Source of the DNA: an uncultured Porphyromonas sp.
GTDB taxonomy: Bacteria > Bacteroidota > Bacteroidia > Bacteroidales > Porphyromonadaceae
Assembly: GCF_938023125.1 (NCBI RefSeq)
Contig: NZ_CALHDW010000018.1
Span: 1 to 64,000, forward strand
Direction of reading: 5' to 3'
Length of the DNA: 64,000 bases
Shown: positions 53,559-62,394 of the stretch, in pieces
Numbering within the stretch: the stretch's first letter is position 1
How the letters are laid out: every line of letters begins with the position of its first letter
Notes under the pieces: model-generated
Database searches by the model: none
What the model was told of the DNA's origin: nothing
What the model saw: only the letters and a program-made list of their open reading frames with translations
Made by a program: the position numbers and the translations under genes

Positions 53559-55892
53559 TCACTCAAAAACGTTCTTTGTGGCAGGGATGGCCAGGGGATC
53601 GGCTTTAGCCTCAAAGGGGCGAACGATAAGCGTACTCGGCAACTCCTGCAAGATCTCGGGGCGCACCTCCGTAAGAAGCCCCCACGTATCGTAAGAAATG
53701 AAGAGGAAGTCGTACCCACGCAGCACCCCTACGCCATCTCCGGCTGTGAGCAGATTCGCCCCCTCCGGCAGGGGACCCAAATCGAGGGCCGGGGCATTTT
53801 CCCCGAGCGACAAGGGTAAAATGGCAACAGAGGCATTGTGTGCCTTGGAGAGACGCCGAGCCAGCGGGAGAAGCACCTCTCTATCGGTTGCATCCTTTAC
53901 GAGGAGCAAAATCCGCTTGAGAGAGCCAAAGTGTCTGTCGACAAATACGCCCAACGAGCAATTGGTCTCCTCGGCAAATCGGGTCATCTTATCATTGAAG
54001 AGGGTACGGGCGTTGAGGAGCACTTCGGGAGAGGTTATTGAGAATTTGCGCCAACGCTTCTGCAAGAGCATCCGGTAAGAGACCACATTGCGGTCCTCTT
54101 CTTCACTCGAGAGGCTTAACCCCGCCCCCACGAGCAAGAAAGTATGATGGGGTAGATTGGCCTGATCAATGATCTCGCTTGTGACCTGATCGCTCACTCG
54201 ATAGATAGGCTCTACAGAGAGCCCAAGGTGGCGAGCTTCACGCAAAGCGGGTTGGAAGTTTTCGGCAAAGAAGGTCTCCTCGTTAATTACATTTACATTG
54301 TTGCTCATGGTAACGTGCAACAACGACACCCCGGATGAGAGTTTTTCGTCGGGGAACAACTGCCGAGCCAAGCGCAGGAGCAAAGCCCCCGTCTCGGGGC
54401 GACCAAATGCGATAAGGATTCGGTGCGAAAGGCGAGCCACAGCCTCCTTGGTTGGGCGATGGAAGTGTAAAAAGAGGTAATCTATAAGATGAATTATAGG
54501 GGTGGTCATCACCGTTGTGACGAGCGTCATCAATACCAAAATCGCGAAGAAGACGGGAGGTAATACCCCCATATCCAGTCCTATCTTGAGCACCACAAGC
54601 TCCATGAGCCCTCGGGTATTCATGTAAGCCCCGAGGTAAAGACTATCCTTTTGATTGATCCCACATACGCGAGCGGCAATATAGGTACCCCCTGCTTTCC
54701 CTACAACGGCTACAAGCACAAAGAGGAGCAAAAGTAACCAAAGTTCGCCCGAATTGATAAGCCCAAGCTCGGTACGAAGACCCGAGGAAACAAAAAAGAG
54801 CGGCAAGAAAATATTAAGTGAGACATCCTCCACCTTCTCAGTCATCACATGCCGGAACTTCACGTCCTCCGGCATAATCAGCCCAAAGATGAAGGCTCCG
54901 AAAAGGGCGTGCATGCTCAGGATCTCCGTAAGGTAAGCGCTCAAGAGCAACAGAATGAAGATAATCCCGACAAGCCCCTTGCCCAGTAGCTCTTCTTTGT
55001 TGTACATACGCCCAATAAGGGAGAAGAGGGGACGCAGTACGCCAAAGGCCAGCCCCATATAGAGCAGTAGGAAAAGAAAATTGAAGAACGCACTGGCTAC
55101 GCTCCCGCTTTGGGTTATGGCCATAATGGCGGCCAGCATGAGCCATGCCATAATATCCCCGGCAGCGGCGGTATTAAGAGTCAGCTTCCCAAGATAGGTG
55201 CGGCTCATATTGCGCTCTTGCACGATGCGCGCCAATACGGGGAAGGCTGTAATACTCATCGAAATACCGATAAAAAGAGCCAAGGGGAAGAAGGCAACTT
55301 CGGCGGCATAGCGCTCATACGTCATAATGCTCAGTACCACGCCCAGAATAAAGGGGATAAAAATACCGGACTGACTTATTATAATCGAGTTGCGTGCTTG
55401 GGCTTTAATATCGGCAATTCGCAGCTCCATCCCAATGGTAAACATAAAGAGGATAAGGCCGAATTGACTCAGAAGTTCGATATTAACTATGCTTTCCTCA
55501 GGGAAAAGCCAAGCAGATACGCCCGGAGCCAGCAGTCCCAGAAGGCTCGGACCCAACAGGATACCTGCAATAATCTCCCCAATAACCGTAGGCTGCCCGA
55601 GGCGGGCAAAAAGCCACCCCACCCCACAAGCTACCGACAAGATAACCACGATTTGGAGCAACAAACGCCCAATAGTGGTAGCCACATGGTGCTGCACCCC
55701 TTCGCCAAAGGCTGTGAAAGCCCCTCGCAAACCGCCCGAAGAGCCTCCTGCCAACTCCCCTGAGGATAGGATAGGTGTAGCCACAGTTGCCGTGGCCCAA
55801 ATAGCCCCAACAAAGAGGAGTAATAGCACTAAATAATAAATGATGGCACCACGTTTTTGGGTGGCAGATATAGGGGTAGGAGCTTCTTTCAT
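53559..55892 (-). CDS. CPA2-family cation/proton antiporter
   Basis: The protein has 777 aa from ATG 55892 (MKEAPTPISA); the longer start lies inside the upstream terminator region. One membrane segment (~14-36) precedes a Na+/H+-exchanger-type domain of about 12 segments (~85-480), with QPTVIGEIIAGILLGPSLLG, LFMFTIGMELRI, GAFIFGLIMPEDVKF and MNTRGLMELVVLKIG. The C-terminal ~300 residues are soluble and look like two universal-stress-like domains (FLLVGAGLSL, RILLLVKDATDREVLLP). This arrangement fits Kef/NhaS-type antiporters in Bacteroidetes. Ion specificity unknown. Probably cotranscribed with the sulfatase-fold gene. Confidence 0.88.
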   Translation of the reverse strand: MKEAPTPISATQKRGAIIYYLVLLLLFVGAIWATATVATPILSSGELAGGSSGGLRGAFTAFGEGVQHHVATTIGRLLLQIVVILSVACGVGWLFARLGQPTVIGEIIAGILLGPSLLGLLAPGVSAWLFPEESIVNIELLSQFGLILFMFTIGMELRIADIKAQARNSIIISQSGIFIPFILGVVLSIMTYERYAAEVAFFPLALFIGISMSITAFPVLARIVQERNMSRTYLGKLTLNTAAAGDIMAWLMLAAIMAITQSGSVASAFFNFLFLLLYMGLAFGVLRPLFSLIGRMYNKEELLGKGLVGIIFILLLLSAYLTEILSMHALFGAFIFGLIMPEDVKFRHVMTEKVEDVSLNIFLPLFFVSSGLRTELGLINSGELWLLLLLFVLVAVVGKAGGTYIAARVCGINQKDSLYLGAYMNTRGLMELVVLKIGLDMGVLPPVFFAILVLMTLVTTVMTTPIIHLIDYLFLHFHRPTKEAVARLSHRILIAFGRPETGALLLRLARQLFPDEKLSSGVSLLHVTMSNNVNVINEETFFAENFQPALREARHLGLSVEPIYRVSDQVTSEIIDQANLPHHTFLLVGAGLSLSSEEEDRNVVSYRMLLQKRWRKFSITSPEVLLNARTLFNDKMTRFAEETNCSLGVFVDRHFGSLKRILLLVKDATDREVLLPLARRLSKAHNASVAILPLSLGENAPALDLGPLPEGANLLTAGDGVGVLRGYDFLFISYDTWGLLTEVRPEILQELPSTLIVRPFEAKADPLAIPATKNVFE

Positions 55893-55932
55893 GGAGCGAA
55901 TCCTTCTCGAGACATATACCAATAATACGACG

Positions 55933-55940
55933 CAAAGGTA
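55933..55940 (-). promoter_or_regulatory. -7 element for the antiporter gene
   Basis: TACCTTTG on the minus strand; the expected -33 position falls in the T9 tract of the preceding terminator. Confidence 0.6.
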
Positions 55941-55953
55941 CGAATAACCCCAT

Positions 55954-55996
55954 AAAAAAAAAGGTGCCCCCAAGAGCCGTAGCCCCGGGAGCACCT
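55954..55996 (-). terminator. terminator of the secreted-protein operon 57833-56023
   Basis: On the minus strand AGGTGCTCCC pairs with GGGGGCACCT across a GGGGCTACGG-type loop, followed by a T9 run. Confidence 0.92.
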
Positions 55997-56022
55997 CCTA
56001 TCAAAACACTAAGAAAGGATGA

Positions 56023-57324
56023 TTACTTTGTAAGCTCTAGAGCGACCTTTGCTGAGGACATCTCGAGCGAAGTGGCTGTAGGAAGCACTACTTCTTTGGC
56101 TCCATCTACAACTTGAAGGCTGAAGGGAGCTCTCTGTGTAGCACCTGCATCTGTCTTAAACTCGAGTGTGGTAAGGTCTCCCCATTCCTTCTTGAGGTTA
56201 CGAGGCATAGCTACGATCACATAGTCGGTATTGGGGGTAAGCCCATTAGCGTTCAGAGTCTTTTGTTCGGCATAGAGAGGGATATTCATGTCTTCATCCG
56301 GACTTTCCTTGAATGCACTCTCAACTGCTGCTGCGTCATATTTAGCCTTTTCTAGCACAGCCACACGATACACGGTTGTGTTTTCGTCGGGGGTACAAAC
56401 AATCTTAGCCATGTTGGCCGTCTTTTCCTTAACGCTGAGCGTGATGTGCGCCTTTTGCTCTGTACCCAACACTTTGGTAGTAACTCGATTGGTATCAATA
56501 ACCTTGGTGTACTGGCCGTTCTGGTCGATAGCTACTAGATATACAGCGTGCTCAGTTCCACTAGCAAGTCCATCGACTTTTATTTCGCTCGTGCCAACAT
56601 GTTGTCTTCTAGTCTGGAAGTCAACACCAAAAAGAGTAACGTAATGCTGGAGGTCGGGGATACCCATCATCTGCATCATCATCTCACGGTTGGGATCTTC
56701 TACGGGCAGTACGAGGTAATAGTACCCTAGAGTTTCGTCGTTGGGGGTCAGCTTGATCTCCAAGCTTGTAGCACCCACCTTGAGGAAATCAACCTTTACT
56801 TGAGGATTTCCTGTAATAGCGGCGGCAGGCACATCGAAGGGCATGAACTGTATATCTCCGGCACAACCATACTCATCCAAGACGTAGAATATAGCATAGT
56901 AAGAGTAACCTTGCTGCAAGCCTGAGAGGTCAAATTCCATCTTAGGCCCACTGGGAGCGAATTCATTTACCTCCATCCTATCAAAAGCAGCCATAAGCTG
57001 CTCCTGTGTCAACTTATTGATATCGCCACGGAACATAAAGCGCTCGGGGAAGGCTATCTTCACCTTCTTAACATCGAGCCCCATCGTAAACTCAAGGTGC
57101 ATACCACCGGGGGTAGGAGTCGTGGGCTCCGTTATCTTGAGGGTGGTTGTAAGGTCGGGCATATCGGTAAGGAACATAACACTATCCGTGCGATCTACCC
57201 AGTAACCAACGGGGGCACCCCCCTTAGGATAAACCACCATGCGCTCGCGCACTTGGGCATGAGAGCTAAAGCAAGAGGCAGCAGCCACACATGCACCGAT
57301 AAAAAGAGTATAGAGATTCTTCAT
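56023..57324 (-). CDS. secreted protein, paralogue of the N-terminal two thirds of 26709
   Basis: The protein has 433 aa with a signal peptide (to ~residue 23, SSHAQ), then RERMVVYPKGGAPVGYWVDR and DSVMFLTDMPDL. By eye it aligns through its length with residues ~1-400 of the protein at 26709: GYSYYAIFYVLDEYGCAGDI, KLTPNDETLGYYYL, MGIPDLQHYVTLFGVD, AIDQNGQYTKVIDTNRVTTK. It lacks that protein's C-terminal domain and any T9SS domain. The ATGA overlap with the gene before it implies coupled translation and perhaps a complex. Function unknown. Confidence 0.78.
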   Translation of the reverse strand: MKNLYTLFIGACVAAASCFSSHAQVRERMVVYPKGGAPVGYWVDRTDSVMFLTDMPDLTTTLKITEPTTPTPGGMHLEFTMGLDVKKVKIAFPERFMFRGDINKLTQEQLMAAFDRMEVNEFAPSGPKMEFDLSGLQQGYSYYAIFYVLDEYGCAGDIQFMPFDVPAAAITGNPQVKVDFLKVGATSLEIKLTPNDETLGYYYLVLPVEDPNREMMMQMMGIPDLQHYVTLFGVDFQTRRQHVGTSEIKVDGLASGTEHAVYLVAIDQNGQYTKVIDTNRVTTKVLGTEQKAHITLSVKEKTANMAKIVCTPDENTTVYRVAVLEKAKYDAAAVESAFKESPDEDMNIPLYAEQKTLNANGLTPNTDYVIVAMPRNLKKEWGDLTTLEFKTDAGATQRAPFSLQVVDGAKEVVLPTATSLEMSSAKVALELTK

Positions 57325-57833
57325 TTCTTTACGTATTTAATAGTTTGATTGTTGATGAGAATAAGATAAACCCCGGGAGCCCATTGCACGGTAGGAATGG
57401 GTGTGCCGGCTTTGAATCTGGGGAAGGAAGCGATGGTAGCTCCATTGGCAGCATAAACGGCTACGCTATGGAGACGATCGGCGTCAAGCCCTTCGAGGAA
57501 GAGAGCCCCCTCGGTATCGCGCCAAGTGATGAGCTCGGGAGCTACTAGAGGAGAGAGAATCCCCGTAGGAGCATACTTTGTGGAGAATAGACACTTGGCG
57601 ATCCCACTGAGGGAGAAGACGCCACCCATAGGCAGTGTTGCATTGTCTTTTGCGGAGAGATGCATCTTACCATCGGAAAAGGTAATCTTAGCAATTTTGG
57701 ATAGCTCGATCACCTCACGCTCGGCAGGCGACTGACGCTCTATAACCATCGACATGGGGTAGACAGTTTGCCCACGTGCAATCCAAGTCGTAAAGAGGAG
57801 CACAGCCATCCATAGTACAGCTTGTTTTTTCAT
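57321..57833 (-). CDS. small secreted protein with T9SS-like C-terminus
   Basis: The protein has 170 aa: a signal peptide (~residues 1-21, IARGQ), a short N-terminal part with REVIELSKIAKITFSDGKMHL, then ~75 residues of T9SS type A sorting-domain character (ADRLHSVAVYAANGATIASF, APGVYLILINNQTIKYVKK). Most of the mature protein is therefore a sorting domain plus a small beta module; it may be a surface anchor or carrier for its partner. Its stop overlaps the start of the gene at 57324. Confidence 0.78.
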   Translation of the reverse strand: MKKQAVLWMAVLLFTTWIARGQTVYPMSMVIERQSPAEREVIELSKIAKITFSDGKMHLSAKDNATLPMGGVFSLSGIAKCLFSTKYAPTGILSPLVAPELITWRDTEGALFLEGLDADRLHSVAVYAANGATIASFPRFKAGTPIPTVQWAPGVYLILINNQTIKYVKK

Positions 57834-57988
57834 CTCAATTCGTATTTATTGTAAATAATAAGAACTCTCCGTATAGGGCCTCTTTCTCATCTCTCTTCCT
57901 TCTCACTTTCCTTGGTACGTTGTTTGCCTTGTGCCTATACGACTCCACAAGGCAGAGAGATCTGGATTATTTATTCTTATATACGCTG

Positions 57989-57996
57989 CAAATATA
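57989..57996 (-). promoter_or_regulatory. -7 element for the secreted-protein operon
   Basis: TATATTTG on the minus strand, 156 nt upstream of the start at 57833; a TTT lies about 19 nt further upstream. Confidence 0.55.
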
Positions 57997-58022
57997 ACAA
58001 AATGTTTTGATTAAAGGTGAGC

Positions 58023-58073
58023 TCTCGGCAAAAATGCAATACAAGGCGCAATGTTGGGATATTTTTGCCGAGA
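58023..58073. repeat. perfect 13-bp inverted repeat in the divergent region
   Basis: TCTCGGCAAAAAT (58023-58035) and ATTTTTGCCGAGA (58061-58073), spacer 25 bp. It lies between two divergent promoters and downstream of no gene, so termination is an unlikely role. It may be an operator, a bidirectional insulator, or the ends of a small relic element. Confidence 0.75.
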
Positions 58074-58133
58074 AATTAACGCATTTCTTCGGACATCCAC
58101 CCCCTCTCTAGCCCCTCTCTCCAACCATGCCCC

Positions 58134-58232
58134 TGTATTTTCCAGTTGTAAGTGCAACGCTTAGATAAACAAAAATCACCCTATGCAAAATTCTAAAACT
58201 ATTGCACTTCAAAAAATTATTCTCTATATTTG
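58134..58232 (+). mobile_element. relic of an IS30-type element end
   Basis: 58134-58182 matches the transposase-proximal end of the element at 9909-11006 (minus strand from 11006) with 48 of 49 bases identical, including the inverted repeat TTCCAGTTGTAAGTGCAAC. The next ~40 bp differ (the palindrome is missing), and similarity resumes at TCAAAAA...TATATTTGCG, the position of the transposase promoter (84 bp from the end in the element, 91 bp here). No transposase code follows. The relic probably derives from a related copy. Confidence 0.85.
58202..58232 (+). promoter_or_regulatory. promoter for the LRR gene cluster, inside the IS relic
   Basis: TTG (58202-58204), 20 nt, TATATTTG (58225-58232). 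It points toward the LRR gene whose ATG is at 58336. Confidence 0.72.
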
Positions 58233-58335
58233 CGATACCGTTCTCCACCTAAAGGAAGTGCCCTTAGACAGAACTTTATAGCCTTGAAAAAGAACGACAA
58301 CAACGGATCTATAAACACTAAATAATAACAACGCT

Positions 58336-60807
58336 ATGGGTTTGAGAACTACTACTTGGCAATCATTAATCAAAGCTCGACGAATGCTCATCGGGAGCTT
58401 ACTGACACCACTTGCGCTCATCCTATCTATGGGGGCTCTCAAGGCTCAGGAACAGATCACGCTCGTTGCAACCGCTGAACAAAATCAGTGGAAGATCACC
58501 GTGGAGGCCGGCACCGAGGTCTGGGCCGACTGGAATGGCAACGGACAGAAGGACGACAACGAGCTACTCACCTCCGGGCAGCTAGCTGAGCAGACGACCG
58601 CTGTGACCACGCTCACTATATATGGAGCAGTCAAGAGGCTCAGTGCCCCGAACAACAACATTCAGGAGGTAAACCTCGAGCAGGCCACTTCGCTCACCGA
58701 GATTGACCTGTCTCACAACAACCTAGAGGAGATTGATGCGTCAGTGTGTGAAAGCCTCTCCGTGGTCAACATGAGCTACAATAAGTGCGAGTGGTTCGAC
58801 TTCTCTTCTAATGAGGAGCTTACCTCTCTAGACTGTAGCTACAATGAGAATCTGAGTGGGCTAGAGCTACCTGGTGGACTCAAGGAGCTCAGATGCAACA
58901 ACGGAGCCCTCTCCTCCCTATCCCTCTCCTCACTCTCTCAGCTCACATTCCTAGACTGCTCGGCAAACCTGCTTCAGTCTATAGATCTGTCTCAAAACAC
59001 CGCACTTCAGAACCTCTACCTACGGGGTCTAGACCAGATACTTCAATTCGAGGGTGGACTAAAGATATCTAACTTAACCAACCTGGTAGAGCTTGACTTC
59101 TCAGGATCTACGTTTACCTATGTAGAGTGTCCACAGTCTGAGAGCATGAAGATCTTCAACTGTAGCAATACCAAGCTAGATATCTTCAATGTGGCTGGCT
59201 TCCCCAACCTTGAGGAGCTCTACGCCAGTGGCTCTATGATCCTGACGCTAGACATATCTAAAAACAACAACCTCAAGAAGCTCGTCTGCAACAAGACTCA
59301 GCTTAAGAAGCTAACAATGCCTACAGCTCCGCAGCTAGAGTACATCGACATACACAACAACCACTTGCTACTCCAAGGGGTCAAGAAGGTTGTCCAGGAG
59401 CTCAATGACCGCAAGGGTCTATCTGAGGGCACTCTCATCCTAATCGATAGCTACGAAAAGAGCGAGCTCAACCCCTACGACGACGAGACGCTACACGCTC
59501 TCATGGACAAGAACTGGGCTCCCTACGACTACAAAGCTGGTGAGAAGGATGGGCTCAATCCTCTCAGTCCATCTGATATGCCGCTCTCTCCATACGTCAC
59601 AGACCAGCCTAAGATCGTCCTAACGAGTGACGCTACATCAGGCCGGTGGGATCTGCAGATCGAGATGAGAAACAATGACGACAAGAAGTCCGTCTGGATC
59701 GATCGAAATGAGAATGGAAAGTACGACGAAGACGAGGAGGTCACGGACTTCAACAAGAGCCTGCACTTCCCGCACGAGGCGAAGGTCATCACGATATATG
59801 GTAATGTACAGAACTTGTTCTGCTATGCCAATAGCCTCACAGCTCTCGACATATCTCAGTGCCCAGACCTAGAGGTACTGGACGCATCTGACAACAAGCT
59901 CGCAGCGATAGACCTCAGCAAAAATGGCAAGCTCAGAGCGCTCACACTACATGGTAACATGCTCACGGAGGTGGATCTGTCGCACACACCACACCTCTTC
60001 CGATTCTACTGCAACAAAAACAAGCTCACCCAGATAGACCTCTCCAAGACTCCTGATCTGGTACAGGTCAGATGCGCCAGAAACGAGCTGACCCAGCTAG
60101 ACGTCTCGATGCTTACGCAGCTCAAGTACTTCGACTGTACGGGCAATAAGCTTACGAGGCTTGACTTGACGCACTCAGAGGACTTGACCAACCTCCTTTG
60201 CGCAGACAACCAGCTCACATCTCTAGACTTAAAGGCATGCGCCGGTCTTGAGGAGCTGACCTGCTACAATAACAAGATCGCCTCTGCTATTGACTTCACC
60301 AACTGTAAAGCCATTAGAGAGGTAAGCCTCTTTGGTAATCAGATACAGAGCAAGGAGATGCTACAGACTGTCAGCTCTCTGCCACAAAATGAGAAGGCTG
60401 AGAAGAAGGAGTTCTATGGTATCAATACGACCCTCGAGCCTAAGGACGGCAACGTAGTCACCAAGAAGGCTGTAGCAACGCTCGCCGAGAAGGGCTGGAT
60501 TTGCTACGACTTCCAGAATGGTGCCAACGGTGGTAAGAACGAGTACGCAGGCTCTGGCGATGTAGCTGTTGACTCGCCAGTAGCTCACGCTGAGCAGATC
60601 ATTTACCTCAGCAACTCTCAGAAGCTACTGATCCCGACATCCTACACAAGCGTAGCTATATACGACGCCACGGGTACACTCATCCGCTCTCTAGAAGGCA
60701 CTGGTCGTGCAGACCTCTCTGAGCTACCTGCTGGACTATATATCGTGACGAGCATTGCTGCCGATAGCACGGGTGCAAGCACCGCTATGACGTTTGTCAA
60801 GGAATAA
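58336..60807 (+). CDS. LRR surface protein 1 with two EF-loop/LRR modules and T9SS domain
   Basis: The protein has 823 aa. Signal peptide to ~residue 38 (GALKAQ). Module 1: VWADWNGNGQKDDNELL has the calcium-loop pattern DxNxNGxxDxxE at residues 65-76, followed by LTIYGAVKRL and ~12 leucine-rich repeats of 20-23 residues (LTEIDLSHNNLEEIDASVC). Module 2 repeats the plan: VWIDRNENGKYDEDEEV (~455), ITIYGNVQNLF, then ~8 LRRs with the LxCxxNxLxxLDLS form (cysteine in place of leucine, as in InlJ-type LRRs). The last ~75 residues are a T9SS sorting domain (TSYTSVAIYDATG, LPAGLYIVTS). Expected on the cell surface, with adhesion to host or partner bacteria as the usual inferred role. Confidence 0.88.
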   Translation: MGLRTTTWQSLIKARRMLIGSLLTPLALILSMGALKAQEQITLVATAEQNQWKITVEAGTEVWADWNGNGQKDDNELLTSGQLAEQTTAVTTLTIYGAVKRLSAPNNNIQEVNLEQATSLTEIDLSHNNLEEIDASVCESLSVVNMSYNKCEWFDFSSNEELTSLDCSYNENLSGLELPGGLKELRCNNGALSSLSLSSLSQLTFLDCSANLLQSIDLSQNTALQNLYLRGLDQILQFEGGLKISNLTNLVELDFSGSTFTYVECPQSESMKIFNCSNTKLDIFNVAGFPNLEELYASGSMILTLDISKNNNLKKLVCNKTQLKKLTMPTAPQLEYIDIHNNHLLLQGVKKVVQELNDRKGLSEGTLILIDSYEKSELNPYDDETLHALMDKNWAPYDYKAGEKDGLNPLSPSDMPLSPYVTDQPKIVLTSDATSGRWDLQIEMRNNDDKKSVWIDRNENGKYDEDEEVTDFNKSLHFPHEAKVITIYGNVQNLFCYANSLTALDISQCPDLEVLDASDNKLAAIDLSKNGKLRALTLHGNMLTEVDLSHTPHLFRFYCNKNKLTQIDLSKTPDLVQVRCARNELTQLDVSMLTQLKYFDCTGNKLTRLDLTHSEDLTNLLCADNQLTSLDLKACAGLEELTCYNNKIASAIDFTNCKAIREVSLFGNQIQSKEMLQTVSSLPQNEKAEKKEFYGINTTLEPKDGNVVTKKAVATLAEKGWICYDFQNGANGGKNEYAGSGDVAVDSPVAHAEQIIYLSNSQKLLIPTSYTSVAIYDATGTLIRSLEGTGRADLSELPAGLYIVTSIAADSTGASTAMTFVKE

Positions 60808-60836
60808 CACAACGCTGTCTACTAAATATAAATACA

Positions 60837-62372
60837 ATGAATACAGCACACAACTTCTGGGCATTAGCCCTACTACTCTCTGTGGCTCTCCTGCCACAGA
60901 GAGCCTTCTCGCAGGACGTGCAGAGTCTTCCTAAGATGGAGCTACTGGTCATCCCTCAAAACGCTCTATCGATGGTCATCACGGTAGGCGACAAGGAGGC
61001 AACCATATATGTCGACGAGCACCGAGGAGCTCTCGTCCCGCACAAAGTACCTGCGGGCGAGGACTACACCCTCTCCGTATCCTCGGCAACTAATGAGACG
61101 ACAATCTATGGGGAGCTTGTATCGGCCAAGATAATATCCCAAAAGGTTTTCCAGATAAATATCGATGGCATGAAGTCTCTAGAGGAGCTATCGGCTTTTT
61201 CATGCGGACTTAACGATTTATCCCTCAAGGGATGCGATCGTCTTAAGTCTCTCTCCCTAATGCAAAACAATCTCTCCGAGCTATCTCTGGCTGAGACGCC
61301 AGCACTCCAAGAGCTCAATGTCGGGTACAACGTACTCCGTGAGCTAGACTGCTCGCCCTGTCCTAACCTGCTCAAGCTCGTCTGTGGTAAAAACGATCTC
61401 ACCAAGGTCAACATCTCTGGTTGCACTAAGCTCTACGAGATAAACGTACAGATGAATAAGAAGCTCACCGCACTCGATCTCTCCTCTTGCAAAGCACTGA
61501 TGGGATTGACCTGCGCTAGTACCGGGATCACAGGCATTGATGTCTCTGGATGCGAGAAGCTCACCTTCATAGACACCTCCTTCTCTCCCGTACAGCGACT
61601 CAAGGCGCGTGGCTGTAAGAGTCTCAAGACGCTCAACTGCTATCAAAACGATCTCTACAACATAGATCTCAAGGGGTGCGAACGTCTGGACAAGCTGACT
61701 CTACAGCACAACCCTAACCTCGGCCTTCTAGACATCACCACCCTCTCAAGTCTCGTCACGCTACTCTGCTCTGACTGCGGACTAAAAGAGCTCAAGATCG
61801 GTGATCTGCCTAGCCTCCAAGAGTTCTACAGCTTCGACAACAAGCTCGTCGCACTAGACTTCTCTGGAGCTCCCAACCTCCGTGAGCTACAGTGCGACAA
61901 CAATCAGCTGCAGTCTCTACAGCTAGCCTCCTCTATGCCAATGCTAGAGCTAGTCTCCGTTGTCAAGAACAACCTCTCGGCCTGCGCCATCGACAGCCTC
62001 TGCGTAGCTCTCCCTGAGAAGGTGCAAGGCGGGCAGCTCCGCATCGCAGCCAACCCGGGAGCTCCGACGAGTAAGTCCAACTTCGCTGCTGACAAGGGCT
62101 GGACGATAGACATCCTCGGCGATGGCACTGGCTGTAGCATCAATGTCGGCATAGAGTCTGTAGGTAGCACCGAGAGCCTCTGCCTTGTTGACAAGACAGG
62201 CATCACCCTGCTCCCTGAGAGTGCACAGGCTGAGGTAGCTCTGTATACTATAGGGGGCGAGACGCTCTATCATTTTGCAGCTCAGGTGGCACGTCCCACA
62301 CGCCTCACACTACCCTCTGGGTGTTACCTGCTTAGAGTCGGCAAGATGACACGTCTCGTCATCATACCCTAA
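60837..62372 (+). CDS. LRR surface protein 2, degenerate EF loop, T9SS domain
   Basis: The protein has 511 aa with a signal peptide to ~residue 25 (RAFSQD). The loop seen in the neighbours is reduced to ATIYVDEHRGALVPHKV, which lacks the spaced Asp/Asn ligands, although the following TTIYG motif is kept. About 13 LRRs follow (LKSLSLMQNNLSELSLAET, LLKLVCGKNDLTKVNISGC), many with Cys at the C-terminal position of each repeat. Residues ~435-511 are a T9SS sorting domain (AEVALYTIGGETLYHF, LPSGCYLLRVG). It starts 29 nt after the first LRR gene, so they are probably cotranscribed. Confidence 0.86.
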   Translation: MNTAHNFWALALLLSVALLPQRAFSQDVQSLPKMELLVIPQNALSMVITVGDKEATIYVDEHRGALVPHKVPAGEDYTLSVSSATNETTIYGELVSAKIISQKVFQINIDGMKSLEELSAFSCGLNDLSLKGCDRLKSLSLMQNNLSELSLAETPALQELNVGYNVLRELDCSPCPNLLKLVCGKNDLTKVNISGCTKLYEINVQMNKKLTALDLSSCKALMGLTCASTGITGIDVSGCEKLTFIDTSFSPVQRLKARGCKSLKTLNCYQNDLYNIDLKGCERLDKLTLQHNPNLGLLDITTLSSLVTLLCSDCGLKELKIGDLPSLQEFYSFDNKLVALDFSGAPNLRELQCDNNQLQSLQLASSMPMLELVSVVKNNLSACAIDSLCVALPEKVQGGQLRIAANPGAPTSKSNFAADKGWTIDILGDGTGCSINVGIESVGSTESLCLVDKTGITLLPESAQAEVALYTIGGETLYHFAAQVARPTRLTLPSGCYLLRVGKMTRLVIIP

Positions 62373-62394
62373 TCACCTAGTAAGTAGACCAACG

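Larger units (their letters stand above)
57834..58335. other. 502-bp divergent intergenic region with IS relic
   Basis: Contains TATATTTG on the minus strand (57996-57989) for the operon at 57833, a 13-bp inverted repeat (58023-58073), an IS30-type end relic (58134-58232) with a plus-strand promoter, and a ~100-nt leader of the first LRR gene. No gene. Confidence 0.8.

Noticed and set aside
53559..55994. Longer start of the antiporter gene at 55994
   Set aside because: The extension translates the hairpin terminator and promoter of the neighbouring operon; ATG 55892 precedes the conserved region.
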